From Jaapia argillacea MUCL 33604 (lineage: Eukaryota; Basidiomycota; Agaricomycetes; Jaapiales; Jaapiaceae): DNA of 58,346 nt. Within the stretch, counting starts at the first letter, position 1. The number at the start of each line of letters is the position of its first letter. The stretch spans positions 118,317 to 176,662 of the forward strand of contig KL197737.1 of assembly GCA_000697665.1 (NCBI GenBank), read 5' to 3'. Made by a program: the position numbers and the translations under genes. Below, piece by piece: positions 10,748-23,081 of this stretch. The notes beneath the pieces are model-generated. The model searched no databases. It had not been told where the DNA came from and was given only the letters and a program-made list of their open reading frames with translations.

Positions 10748-12126
10748 GCTCGTCGTTTGTCTTTTGGGAGGTTGTGTACGGTGGGAGGGCGAAGCGTAGA
10801 ATGGGGCACGACGAACAGAGGTACAATGGTTCCCACTTTCAGGACATATGCGCGGCACTGAAATTCGCTCCCAAGTTCTTAGGCGGTGTCACTCCCTTCC
10901 CCGAGAGGGCAGGACCCTCATTCACGTACACTGTAATATACCTTGATTTTATCAATTCCTGAGGAATTCACCCTCTTGCTCCATCGCTTAGTTCAAACGC
11001 CGGAATCTACTCCAGACACTGTGTATCGAATGATAATGGTGAAAGTAGTTGGATTGTAAGAGTAGCGTATGGATATATGCACCTAATCCCGCTGAGCGTT
11101 GAGCATCGGCAACGATTTCGACACCAAAACGCGACTAGGTACATTCCGGACGGATACGATACAGGAAATGGGCATATCTAGTTAACTGTCTCCTTGTCAT
11201 GGCGCATGCACCCAACAACCTCCCGCCCACAAGAAATTTCCACTTCATCCCAACTCTCAGCCACCGGAAACCTCAACCTTCAAGTGCGCCAGCCAAAACG
11301 TCCAAACTGACGAAACAAAAAACGAAAGCCCACCCCCCACGCGCCTCCCGCTTCCCCGAGAGGAAGTCTATAACCCCCAACACCCCGGTACTCCTCCGCC
11401 AAAGCCGTCACCTCGGGCATAATCTCCAAACCTCACAACCACGCGCACTCGCCAACGAGAATGGAGGTAGTCTCGTTCCGCGAATAGACTAGCTTCATCA
11501 GGAGCAAAGAACGCACGAATCAATACCGAATCATTGGGAAGATACGACACCACGTTCGATAGGGCCGCAACGAGCGGAACCAAGATAGAACACTTCCTAG
11601 GTGGTAAAGGGTTTTATATCAAGCTATCGCGAGCAAAGCGGACATAGACTCACATATGGATCAGCGTCGAGTTTACGAGGAACATGGTCATCTTCAACCC
11701 TCATGCCTCTCAGGTACTTACGCGGTAAGGACACCCAGGGCGCTCCGTACTCCCAGCGTCATGCATATCCGAGAACCTTGTCCGAATCCCAATGTACCCC
11801 ATATCGGTACGCAACCATGGAAGCCTACAGAGATTGATCTCGTTGGCGACGGGGGGGGCAACGTCGCACGACTTTCTCAGTGGAAGGGTGCAAGGAAGTC
11901 TTGGTACTGAAGTGGATGTGTGAGATGCGACGCCGACGCCAGTAGCTAAAACATAGTCGAATAAGTCACGATCAGTCAGCTACCGTTGAATGGGCAAATC
12001 AACTTACCGAATGTTCGCCCTGCCTTCTCGAAGCATCACCTCCTCCATGCAGCACGAACCGTCCATCTTCTCTCCGTGACCGAACAACAACAGCATGCGA
12101 ACCGAGCTCGACACTCGCAGTGAGTT
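10748..12126. other. Mostly unassigned; possible degraded minus-strand gene
   Basis: The first few hundred bases should be the LSm4 3' UTR. Between about 11860 and 11300 on the minus strand there are protein-like stretches with coherent codon use (YRYGVHWDSDKVLGYA near 11820, VEDDHVPRKLDADPY near 11690, then a GTGAGT..CACCTAG intron, and PNDSVLIRAFFAPDEASLF near 11530, MPEVTALAEEYRGVGGY near 11430), but they need frame changes and carry stops. I do not recognise the family. It may be a decayed gene or a gene whose exons I could not join. Confidence 0.25.
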
Positions 12127-12748
12127 TCAAAATGCTATCACCCTATGGAGGGACGAGATAGTGGGCCAGAAAGCTACGAGGCTGGGTCTCTTTCTCCTTC
12201 TTCCTTGTCCATCAAACCTGAAGAATGACCGAAGGGGTTTGTTTTGCGTAGGAAGAAGGGGGAAGTAGGGTTGTATGAGGTCCGACTCGGTCACCAATAC
12301 GGTTACCTGCTCGATCCTCGATACGGCTGCACCTCGAATCGTCCAACTCTTCGTGCCGAGTCCCGACTGCTGCAGGATACTTAAAGGTGAACGGACGCGA
12401 GCGTGAAATTCGGAGCTGCGATGGTTGCTTCGAGGATCGAGGGTCGAGTGGAAAGGAGGTGTGATTTGCATTACATTGGAGGAAGGCACAATTGTGGGAT
12501 AAGCTTGAGGGTATCTTCCTGGTGGTCCGATTGATTTGAAGGTTATCGCGTCAACATCATTCGTTAGGCTGTTACGGGAATGAAACGTAGAGGTCAGACC
12601 TAAACACACACAACGGAAGCCTCGACGAGATTTGAATGGGATGCGCCCACTCACTGAAGATACGGAGACCTGGCTCAACAACATTCAGCAAAGGACTGGG
12701 AGTCTGTCGTGCCAGGCGCATTTGTGCAGTAAAGGGCTGGGGGACCAT
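12127..12748 (-). CDS. Unrecognised small protein, possible mitochondrial presequence
   Basis: ATG at 12748, a 55-bp intron (12654-12600, GTGAGT..TTTAG, in phase), then an open frame to 12127. The N-terminus is rich in Arg, Gln and small residues with little acid (MVPQPFTAQMRLARQTPS), which resembles a mitochondrial targeting peptide. The middle contains TFKSIGPPGRYPQAYPTIVP. The C-terminal 60 codons look less protein-like, and a further intron is possible from 12309. It is divergent from the NLR gene with 245 bp between start codons. No family is recognised; the function is unknown. Confidence 0.35.
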
Positions 12749-12993
12749 AGTGAGATGGTCCTGAAGATATGTCGTCGCATTTAGATGCTCAGGATGCTTC
12801 AAGGAAGGCAAGATAAAGCGAGGCTGGGAGGAATGGCGAATGGCGAAACTTGGAAGGAGGAAGTTGGAGGGGTTTACCGCTTTCGGCGCCAAACACCAAA
12901 CGCCGCCGTCCCGCGAGTCCCTTCCTCTGCACAGAGCGAACACTGACTTGAGTAGCGATCCTGTACAACAACAACAACAACAACAATCTCCAA

Positions 12994-15900
12994 ATGGCTT
13001 CCAACACCGATACAACCACTCCGAGCTCGTAAGTTGTGTCTGCAGATCTGTAAATCCCAGAGGCGCTGACTCTTCCTCCAGTATTCAGATATCCGGTGAG
13101 CCCCTCTTCGCAGGTGATCACGACCGATCGGGCTCAATCGTACACACTCAGGTATCACCGTCCTCATGGATCCGGTATTAAACCATAAACTATCCATCAA
13201 GCTCCTTGTCGATGGAGCTGATTTCATCAAGGAGCGGTTTGGCCGTAACCTTCCTCGCCTGCGACGGGAATTGAGTCCTCCCTTGTGAGCCATCTCTTCA
13301 CCCTCCACTTTGTCTGGCCATTATTGAATGGCATCGACGATAGGACAATCCAGGGAGGGTCTCAACTCGTTATCCAGCTCCGTGAACATCGGTCTCTTCG
13401 ACCTATGAGAGTCATCGCAGAGGCTGTTTTCATGAATCAAAACCAACAACAATCCTTGCTCGGGACCGGTAGGTGTTTTCAATGTCTCCGATTACTGTTA
13501 TATTTACATCCATCACCATAAGAGTACAAACTTAGGGATAATCCAAGCATTATCATCGATATTGCTCCCGTGAGTCGAGGTCTCAATTCTTGAATGGTTA
13601 CTCTATTCAAGTCTCCGCAGAGCTCTGGCACTCTGGGGATGACCTTGAGTGGTGCCATCCAAGTGACTGGCCAGCGCAAGAGTGTGCTTGATCATCTTGG
13701 CAGATCAAGGACATTTATTGAGACTGTCCTGAATGTTGGGACTGCTGTCAGTGAGGTAAGCATGTTGTAGCCAACTGACATAGAATGTGAATTCATCTTT
13801 GATTAGCTGCATCCTGTTGCCAAAGCTGTGCTTGCCACGGTTGGAGTTGTGTATAAGGTATATGATGAAAAGTTGTTTTGTGACTGGACTAACCTTCTTC
13901 TATCAGAAACTTCAAGACCAGGAGCAGTGTGACAAGCTTATTTTGGATCTTGCTGAGAATATGTCACAGATGCTAGGCTATATTGAAGATGCTGAACAGT
14001 TTGCAAGGCTTGCACAGTTTACACAGGCTCTTAAAGAAGTTCGCCCTTTAATGGAGGAGACTGCAAACTTTATCCTTCAATATACCTCTCACAGTGCTGG
14101 AGGTTTGTTCATAGATTCAAAAGAATATTGAGATTGCTAATTTTAACCCTACAGTTCAATTCCTAGGCTCTATTGTCTCCTCATCTTCTTCAGATATAGC
14201 TGCTAAGCTTACAAAGCACTTCAACCAATTTAAGCAGCAGTTTGATCGAGGCTTAGCTGTGCAAGCCAATGTCTCATTGGAGAGGGTGTTATTCAATCTA
14301 GGTTTGTTTTGATTTTATTTCATTGTAGAAACAAAGAAGTTCTCTAACTGAATTCTATAGAATCTACAAGAGATGATGATCTGCTCAAAGTTTTGTTGCC
14401 TAGGGATATTGACCGCACCATTTGGGCCCAAGAGTGTATGGAAAATATACGACAAGATATTTTTACACAGATTGAAAGCTGGGCTGAAGATTTGACTGGC
14501 CCTAATATTCTTTGGATAAAGGGCTTTCCAGGAGCTGGTAAATCAGCTATTGCATCTAGTGTTGTGACACACTTTAGAGCCTTACATCGATTGGGATTCT
14601 ATTTTTTCTTTGAAAGAAGCAAGGCATTGAGTCAGACTCCATCTGCTTTGTGGAGAACAGTTGCATATGATTTGTCTCGGATTTATCCCAATGCCAGAAA
14701 TATGATCATAACAAAGTTGAAGGAGGATGAAGCAGTAATTAGCACAGCAAATATCATTCAGCTATTTGATGAGCTAGTGAGACTTCCACTATCCTCAAAA
14801 GTAGATATTCCTGCTGGAAGAATGCCTATTGTGGTCATTGATGGATTAGATGAATGTGGAGGACTGGATGGTTCTTGATCTATGCATCGGCAACATCTTT
14901 TGAAGACTATAAAGCAGTGGTCTTATCTTCAGCCTTCTTTCAAGCTCTTGGTTACTAGTCGAATTGAGAATGATATATCACAAATATTTCAGAGCATTCC
15001 AGATTCTGTAACTTCCATTGAGTTATTTACTGGCAGTAGTGTTTCTATTGAATCATCTTCTGATATTGGTTTCTATTTGAGCAATTCTTTTGCAGAAGTG
15101 AGAAAAGAATATGCTTCTCTATTAGCTTCAGAGTGGCCTGGAGAGAAAGTTATTAAAGGCCTTACTGATCAAGCTGCTGGGTTATTTATCTGGGCAAAAA
15201 TCATTGTGGATTTTGTGAAGCAAGGAGATCCCACAGAGCAGCTAGAGCAGATTCTTTTAGGAAATCTCTCCAAGGGCAGCATAGATGAACTCTATTGTTT
15301 GATTTTGAAAACAGCTTTCAATGATCCTAGTCCAGAGGTAAAAAAGGCAATTCAAATAATCACTGGATCTATAATTGCAGCTAAGACTCCAGTCTCATCA
15401 AATGATATATTGGCACTTTATCCCTCAGTGATCTTACCAACAAGGATGGAATATGTCTGTAGAGGACTAAAATCTGTCCTGGCTGCAGATTCTATTACAC
15501 TTCAATTCAGCCACCAATCATTTGTTGACTTTTTGACCTCCTCACAGAAATGTCCTCCTGAGTACCATTTCCAAGCAAGTGTTCAGAATCAACAGCTGTG
15601 TATTGCATGTCTTGAAGTTATGGAGTCAAACCTGTGCTTTAACATATGCAGGTTGCAGACATCGCACCTCTGTAATGATGATGTTCCAGATATCAATGAA
15701 TTAGTAGAGAAATATATACCTTCACAGCTTCACTATGCATGTCACTTTTGGGCAGATCATCTAGGTCAAACACAATATGAAGAGAGAATAATGAAAGATA
15801 TACAAAGATTTATTTATACAAAATTTCTGTTTTAGTTGGAGGTTTTGAGTTTGACAAAGAAAATGCAGCTGTGTTCTATGGCACTGACACAAGTGGCAAC

Positions 15901-17024
15901 CTGGGTTGAGGTAAGCAAAGGCCTATTTCTTTATATGCAGTAAAATGATAAAATATTGTCAGGACTATGATATAAATGTTCAAAACATGGTGATTGATGC
16001 ATTGAAATTGATATCAGTGTTTGCTGCACCAATTGAACACAGTGTTCCACATATTTATGTATCAGTACTATCATTTGCTCCAGTAAAATCACAAATTGCA
16101 AATCATTATAGATCACTTTACCCTCATAGATTACATCTGAAGACTGGACAAGCATTAGACTGGCCATCAATTCAAACTATAATTGAGGGCCACTCTGCTC
16201 CAGTGCCTTCTGTTGCTTTCTCACCAGATGGCAAGCACATTGCTTCAGGTTCTGATGACAAAACTGTGAGAGTGTGGGATGCAAAGTCAGGAGAACTTGT
16301 TGCTGGGCCATTTGAAGGCCACTCTGATTGGGTGACTTCTGTTGCTTTCTCACCAGATGGCAAGTGCATTGCTCCAGGTTCTGACAAAACTGTGAGAGTA
16401 TGGGATGTAAAGTCAGGAGAACCTGTTGCTGGGCCATTTGAAGGCCACTCTGAGGGGGTGACTTCTGTTGCTTTCTCACCAGATGGCAAGCACATTGCTT
16501 CAGGTTCTCACAATAAAACTGTGAGAGTGTGGGATGCAAAGTCAGGAGAACTTGTTGCTGGGCTATTTGAAGGCCACTCTAAGGGGATGACTTCTGTTGC
16601 TTTCTCACCAGATAGCAAGCACATTGCTTCAGGTCCTTATGACAAATCTGTGAGAGTGTGGGATGCAAAGTCAGGAGAACTTGCTGCTGGACCATTTGAA
16701 GGCCACTCTAAGGGGGTGACTTCTGTTGCTTTCTCACCAGATGGTGGAAAGCACCTTGCTTTAGGTTTAGATAGTCATACATTAAGTACCTGGCTTCACT
16801 GTTTTGATGTTCATATCAAATGGCCTTCAGAATTGCCATTTTACTGGAAAAAAGGATGGATTGTCAACTCTAAATCTCAGCTCCTATTTTGGGTGCCACC
16901 TTGGAATAGAGTGGGTTTATACTGGCCAGGAAATCTTCTTGTTATTGGCCAGCAACCAACTAAGCTTGATTTCACTCACTTTGTGTATGGTATTGATTGG
17001 ATGAAATGTATTGAATATGAGTGA
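12994..17024 (+). pseudogene. NACHT-WD40 NLR (STAND NTPase), two nonsense codons
   Basis: Fungal NLRs are candidate non-self or allorecognition receptors: WD40 repeats sense, NACHT binds nucleotide and oligomerises, and the N-terminus signals. Exons: 12994-13028, 13082-13095, 13152-13284, 13344-13468, 13523-13569, 13621-13755, 13807-13857, 13907-14102, 14155-14301, 14361-15910, 15963-17024 (13612 is an alternative acceptor). Domains: an unrecognised N-terminal domain, a helical region (HPVAKAVLATVG, LAENMSQMLGYIED), NACHT with Walker A GFPGAGKSA (14523-) and Walker B VVIDGLDECGG (14831-), a winged-helix/GLFIWA region, five WD40 repeats, and a conserved C-terminus (LLFWVPPWNRVGLYWP). In-frame TGA (14876-14878, after DECGGLDGS) and TAG (15833-15835, where Trp fits) break exon 10. 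The leader has a (CAA)n run just before the ATG. Unlike its neighbours it is nearly CpG-free downstream of 13620. Readthrough is possible but not indicated. Confidence 0.85.
16188..16800 (+). repeat. Five near-identical WD40 repeats
   Basis: Units start with GGCCACTCT at 16188, 16317, 16443, 16572 and 16701, so spacing is 129, 126, 129 and 129 bp (43 or 42 codons). Each encodes EGHS..[35 protein letters not shown]. Differences concentrate in a few codons (after EGHS, around the GS-DKTV loop, and before VAG). The fifth unit is degenerate and runs into the C-terminal domain. Five blades are fewer than a closed seven-blade propeller. Confidence 0.9.
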
Positions 17025-17617
17025 ATGTGATCATTTCATCTCTCAGTATATTTCATCCTTTGATTAGCCACTCTATTTATTCTAATGTACTTCACAAAAG
17101 TTCCTCTCTCTGTCTGATTATGGACTCTGTTCTACTTTTCTAGCATATTAAATAGACTTAGTTTTTTACCATCACAGAATTCAATAAGATTTGGCCTTAA
17201 CTTATACTAACCTACAACTTAAAGCAATAAATTTGGTATGCTGTCCTTAGCTATATAAATCTAGCAGTGGTAGATAAGGTGAGTAGAAGTGAGAATAGTA
17301 ATAGACATCTCTGCACCACCATTATCAGAAGGTTACTTGTGTTATTACATGACTTTAGCACCCTCATACCTGCAACTTCAGAACCACTAATACTCCTAGG
17401 TCTAGGTGGAGCATCCACCTCTATTTTTAACATTAAAAGGAGTTCTTTGGGCCTATATCTTGCCATGTCTGCAAGTCAAACCCATTATAACTGGGTCAGC
17501 ATCATCATTATTACAGCACTCTTGGAAAACCTTGATCTGTGCCATTCTTATTTTTTGAAAAGGAAATCAATGAATCAAATCTGAAATGTCTGGGAAACTG
17601 GGAGACCAGAAAACGGA
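17025..17617. other. AT-rich, CpG-free 3' flank, no gene recognised
   Basis: It follows the NLR stop codon and contains no CpG at all. Overlapping open frames of 70-105 codons on both strands (17251-17584) show no family features and are probably chance in AT-rich DNA. Confidence 0.5.
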
Positions 17618-17976
17618 GTGATGGATGCAAGGTGTAACTTTGTGCTACTAGTTGTTGCATTGTCTACACCATACATAGTGTTCAGAGAAATAAGCACAGT
17701 TTTGAAAGAGCATTCTCTGTGGCTCTACAACCAAGGCTACATGCCTGCTGACATTTGTAACATCTTTGGGATCTCTCAAAGCAATCTTTCTCACTGGTAG
17801 CAGAACATTGAGAATTATGGTACAGTTGTCCCCGACTAACTACTTACAAGGTTGCCCTTGCTGCCTGGATAATGCAATGACCCTTGACCTTCTTGGTCTT
17901 GTTGAGGAGTCTCCAGAGCTTTTCCTTGATGAGATCCAAGAGTGGCTTGCTATTGTCCATGATGTATCTCACTTTC
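17618..17976 (+). pseudogene. DDE transposase N-terminal relic (helix-turn-helix)
   Basis: Encodes EHSLWLYNQGYMPADICNIF GISQSNLSHW in two adjoining pieces, a helix-turn-helix typical of the DNA-binding part of fungal Tc1/ISxO2-like DDE transposases, followed after a TAG and a frameshift by LVEESPELFLDEIQEWLAIVHDVS. The catalytic domain is missing because the sequence is cut at 17977 by the LTR of Gypsy element F. Confidence 0.6.
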
Positions 17977-18388
17977 TGTTAAAGTGGTTACTTCAACGAA
18001 GTACCAAAGTTAAGACAGTGTACTTCTCTGATGGTACTTAGGTTGCAACACAGAGTGAGGTGGTGTGAGGATGATAAAGAGAGGAAACCAGACAGAGACC
18101 AAGTCAGACTTTGTAGCAATGCAAGTAAAGACTTGTATTGACAAAGTGAACAAGATGGGGACTATTAGCAAATACAGGCAGGTATATATACTGGGTAGAA
18201 GCACAGTCTGTAGTAGGCACAGTCTGTAGTCTGTAGCAATGATGAGTAAGTAAGGAGTCAAGGTGAGTCAAAGGAAATAGGAGTCTGTAGTCTGTAGTTC
18301 ACAGTCCATAGTCCATAGTCCATAGTCAGATGGTGAAGTGAAGTGAAGTAGAAATGAAAATAGTCTTATTGAGGCATGGTTCATAACA
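17977..18388 (-). repeat. LTR of element F (A-type)
   Basis: Begins TGTTAAAG and ends ATAACA, 412 bp, aligning along its length with the 422-bp LTRs of element A at 35222 and 43037. It contains strings of a degenerate heptamer AGTCTGT/AGTCCAT. Confidence 0.85.
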
Positions 18389-19510
18389 CTATCCCCTTTC
18401 TAAGCCCAATATTTCTCCTGAAATGTGAGTTGTTGGGAACCAGTGAATTTGTTCCATTTGTCCCAAGAAGGTCCTGGCATTTCTGCAAGTTGAACTGGTT
18501 TATCAACTTTGGCCTGTATATTGCTACAGAGGAGTGGGCAATTGAAGTCAATAGTTCAAGGAATGTAGAGGTTGTTGTTTGGTGGGGGAGGGGCTTGTCA
18601 ATAAACAAGGGCAATCTGTGGCCAATCTTGCCCAGCACTTGTATTGAGGTGTTGTTCTCGTTGTCTTGCCCAAGACATCTATAACTCCAATGCTGCTTGG
18701 ACTCCTTGATGAGCCTGAGGTTCTTGTTGGTTGAGGAATGCTGAATGTTTGGTGTAGGTGTTTGCCAATGTCATATTGGGCCCTTAAGCCATGAATTTCT
18801 TTAAGGGAGGAGGCAGCCATGTGAATGCCAGGCCAACCTCTGGTTTAATGTAGGTGGGGATGATAGTTGGGGGTGTCCAAGGGCGCAGTGGGGGCATTGG
18901 AACATGAATGGAGATTGGGCTGGAGTTAGAATCAGAGGGAGTGGTTGTGGGTTCCAAATATAATCAGGGTTTCAGGGTGATAGGAGGGACTAGGAGAAGG
19001 TGGTGTGGTGGGGAAACAGGGCTTTTGGCCATTCATTGATAAGGACGGGATTTGGTGGCATGAGGATGAGGACAATCTTGTTTTTCATGCCTGAACCTGT
19101 TACAGTTCCAGCATTTGGTCAATGGAATTACAACCAGACTGACAGACAGGTGGAGGAGAGGGTGATGGTAACTTATGATTATTGATGCTATTTCCCCATA
19201 CATTGTATGAGGTGCAAAAATTGGCACCAAGCCATAGGTTGTTGAGGGTTGGTGGCTCAGTGAGAGGTGTAGAGGGTGATGTGGTGGTCGAGGACTCAGT
19301 TTTACAGATGGCCCTGTGGTTGGTGATAGGAGTCGGAATATGGGGAGGAAGGGGAGTCAGAATACGGGGGAGAGTGGCTCTTTCTTTACTTCTACAGGAG
19401 GGTTGTAATAAATACTGTCAAAAGATTTGTTGTCTTCTTTGCAAGAAGACCCATAAACAGGGAGTGAGGTTGTGAGCAAAACAAGGGACAGGAGCGATGA
19501 GATGAGAGGA
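18389..19510 (-). pseudogene. Third ORF (CCHC protein) of element F
   Basis: It follows the pol stop at 19542 with the same N-terminal phrases as in element A (NGYNGESPL, SLPVYG, FDSIYYNPP). The zinc knuckle KCWNCNRFRHEKQDC lies near 19110-19070. Frames are broken. Role unknown; see the homologous ORF of element A. Confidence 0.6.
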
Positions 19511-19541
19511 GACTCACCATTGTAGCCATTGTTGGAGTATG

Positions 19542-21900
19542 TCAAATGAAGTTTAAGAGTCGAGTTCTTATACTTCTAGGATTGGGATTTTGCGGTAAAA
19601 ATTCTGGGGCTGTAGGGAAGCATTGCCTTGCAGCACCATTTGCTTCCATATCAATCCATGTGCGAGTCCACTGTTCTTCTGGTACTTTCAATGCAGTGAG
19701 TAGAATGGAGGCTGGGTGAGGTGATTTGGGGTTTTTCTTGTGGAATTCTTCAATGTATTCTGATGTGTGGTGTAGATTTCCAATTGGTTCCCAAGTATTG
19801 TCTGATTCTGGATAGCCTTTCCATTTGACCAAATATTTGACATTTTTTTTGGTCTTCTGATTTGTGTATTTTGAGTTGACAATTTCTTCAACTTTGAATT
19901 CTTCTTCTCCCTTGACTAGGTCTGGAAGGGGTTTGGTGAAATTGGGTCCATGTGCATCAGTTTCAACATATGGAGTTAGGAGTCCTGTATGAAACACTGG
20001 ATGGATTCTTCATTTCTTTGGTAGTTTCAGTCGATATGTTCCAGGGGCTCTGATGGTTTCAATTTCAAAGGGTTTGTGGCATTTAGGTGATAGTTTGGCA
20101 GAAGAATATTCAGTTCGAACATTTGTTCCTTCTAGCCAAACATAATCTCCTTCTGAGAACTAGGGTCCCTTCTCTCCATACTTGTCATGTTGTTTCTTCA
20201 TAGCTTCAGTGGCTATGATAAGACATGCTTCAGCCTCTTTCCTTGCTTCTCAGAGTTGTTCTAACTGCAGATCTGCTTGGGAAATGTCTGGTGCCAGTTT
20301 CAGGGATGGGGCAATGTTTGGTGTGAAACCATGCATTAGTTCAAATGGAGTTTTCTTGGTGACAGAGTGTACTCGTGTATTGTGAGCAAGTTCTGCGATT
20401 GGTAGAAGCGATGGCCAGTTGTTCTGATTTCAATTATAGAACGTTCAAAGATAAACTTCTGTTTCCTGATTGATTCTTTCTGTAGCTCCATCAGTTTGTG
20501 GATGGAAGGCTGTACTCAGTGCTGATCATACTCCAAACCGGTTGAGAAGAGTTTTGAGTACTGCTGATGTGAATTGGGGTCCTCTATCAGATATTAGTTT
20601 GTCCAGGAATCCATAGTGCCAAAAAGCATTGTTATAGAGGATTTCTATAGTGCCTTCAGAGTCTACAGTTTTGTGGCAAGGTGTGATGATGGTGGTTTTG
20701 GTGGATGTGTCCATGGCTATGTGGATAGCGTCATATCCATTGGCTTCTGGTAATCCAGTGAGGAAGTCATTTGTGACAGTTCCAAAAGGTTGCTCTGGAA
20801 TCTCTGTTGGATGAAGTGGTTCATTGTTTGGGTGTGTTCTAGGTTTCATTGATTGACAGATAGTGCATCCATCGACATATTCTTTGACAAAGATTGACAT
20901 TCCAGGCCACCAATAGTCTCTTTGCACAATCTCCAGGGTTTTGTATCTTCCTGGATGCCCTCTGATGGGTGGATCATGACATGATCAAACAATTTTTCTT
21001 TGTAGGTCATGATTTTTTGGAACATAGGTCTTTCCTCAGTGAAGGATTGATCTGTCTTCCAGATTCCATTCCTCCAATCCTTTACTTAAGGATCGAGGTC
21101 ATTGTTTTTTGATGACTTGGGTTGCTGTTGACACTTCGTCATTGAGTTCCATACTCTTCTGGATTTCTTCTTTCAACTCCTGATCTCCAGTAAGCGTCGT
21201 ATGAGTTATTGCTTCTCAAATATTGATACTGATTTGTTGGGTAACAGATGGGTTTTTGGTTGTGGCGTTTCCTCATCCCACAGGAGAGGTGTAAAACAAG
21301 GATTTTGTGTCAAGTGATTTTGAAAAAAGTTGGGGTTCTAAAAGTATGCGATTTTTGTTGTCGGTTTCTATCCCTCCTTATGGTCAATTCATCTTGAGAG
21401 ACCATCTGATTTGTTTGTCTTCCCAGGCTTGTGGATCAATGTGAAGTTGAAGTGAGTTAAAAACTGGGCCCATCTAGCCTGCCGTCAGCTGAGTTTCTGA
21501 GCAGTTGTAAAATATTCCAGATTTTGATGGTCTGTATAGACCTCGAAGATATGCTTGCATCCTTCCAGATAGTGGCACCATGTGTCCATGGCTCGTATGA
21601 GTGTGAGGAGTTCTTTATTGTAGATGTCATAGTTACAATCTGCGTCAGATAGCAATTTTGATAAGTAGGCCACAGGGTGGTACTTGTTGTCTGATTCTAG
21701 TTGTGTTAGAACTGCTCCTGTAGTGTAGTTAGATGCATCACATTCAATGTGGAAAGGTTTGTCAGGATCGGGCATGACCAGAGTGGGGGAGGAGGTGAAT
21801 GACTTCTTTAATGCTAGAAATGCAATTTCACATTTGTCTGTCCAATCCCATGAATGGTCCTTTTTTGTGAGTTCGAATAACGGTCACACAATCTTTGAGA
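19542..21900 (-). pseudogene. Pol fragment of element F: RNase H, integrase, chromodomain
   Basis: From 5' to 3' on the minus strand: RNase H (FHIECDASNYTTGAVLTQ, VYTDHQNLEYF; 21775-21485), integrase zinc-binding and core region (RDYWWPGMSIFVKEYVDGC, ICQSMK, DRGPQFTSAV; 20927-20526), and chromodomain (KYLVKWKGYPESDNTWEPIG; 19997-19700). Many stops and frameshifts. The reverse transcriptase is lost by the insertion of element C. Confidence 0.8.
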
Positions 21901-21935
21901 AGTCTTTGATGAATTGTTGATAAAAATTGCAGAAT

Positions 21936-22421
21936 TGTTATGAGCACCTTAGCATTGGCATAAGGTAGCAAATAAGGCTTGTAAGTCTTTTGGGTATTCT
22001 TGCTGACTAGTAATCAGGCTATGATCTTGAGGCAATGGAGGATGACAAGAATGAGCAAACCGGTTGAAGGATACAACTAAAGTGCTGTATTGTTCAAGTG
22101 GACAAGCTACCGAAATACAGAGTAGCTAGGTGTCCTTATATACTACAGGGACAATGGGATATCAAACAATGTACTACGAACAATGGTGAGTAAGACAATG
22201 ATCAAAGTACAATGAGTCTAATAATAGAACAATGGAAACTGAACAATGTCTGATGAACAATGAGAAGCTGAAGATAAGGCGAGTCCAAGATAAGATAAGA
22301 TAAGGTGATGCCCAGTATCATGGACAGCAGAAATGATATGAAGGCAGAGCACATCGAAGAGAAAGAATAAAATACATACAATACAACTGGAGAATGTACT
22401 AGTCCAAACGTGTTCACAACA
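21936..22421 (-). repeat. LTR of element C (B-type)
   Basis: Begins TGTTATGAGCACC and ends TTCACAACA. Same family as the LTRs at 25933, 27750 and 34096 but shorter (486 bp). A minus-strand polypurine tract (AGAGAGGGGGTGG) abuts it. Confidence 0.85.
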
Positions 22422-23081
22422 CCACCCCCTCTCTATGTCCGACATTGTCCCTAATGTCCTAGTTAAGCCTTAGGGGTGATAGAGGTAGGTTCAGAAGGGT
22501 ACCAGGAGGGGAGTTGAGGGCCCAGGAGACCATCTTACCCAACCAGACATTTTCCTTGCTTGAGCCAGTAGGAGTGGGTCCACTTGAGTGTCTGGAGTTT
22601 GGTTGCTGACAACGATACCTGTTCCATGACAAAGTCAAAGAGTCAATTCTCAACTCCAAGGCGGTGGGTGAACAGGACTGTAGGGGTCAACCATTGTAGG
22701 GGTGGAAGTGAGGAGTTGCTGGCTGATTTGTGATGAGCAGTGGTGGGTGAGGATTGGTGAGGGTGCTTACGATTATTGGTCTTTTTACACCAGTAGATGG
22801 TATGTCCCCAGATCCCACATCCCCAGCTTTTGGGTCAACAGCAGCATTTTTCCTTGTGGGTTTGTGGCCAGACGTCTTCTGAGTTGATGATGGTGTCCTC
22901 ATTCCACTGCTTGTTTCGAGTATGATTCCACTCATCAATTATTTCTTGGGACCAGCCTTGTCCCCAGATGGCAACTGGTGTGGTGGGTCACATATCGGAT
23001 GTCGGCATTGGTAGCCCAGTTTTGGGTATAGATACTAGTGAAGGTAATGATGGGTGATCTGACATTTTGCTCTGGACTAAT

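Larger units (their letters stand above)
17977..21935 (-). mobile_element. Gypsy element F (A-type chromodomain family), 5' part lost
   Basis: Minus-strand Ty3/Gypsy element: 3' LTR 17977-18388, polypurine tract (GAAAGGGGATAG on the minus strand), third ORF, chromodomain, integrase and RNase H, then cut at 21936 by the LTR of element C. Its LTR and proteins are close to element A but more decayed. It inserted in the transposase relic at 17976. Confidence 0.85.

Noticed and set aside
17251-17584. Overlapping 70- and 105-codon frames after the NLR
   Set aside because: Low-complexity AT-rich DNA without CpG, no family motif, both strands open at once.
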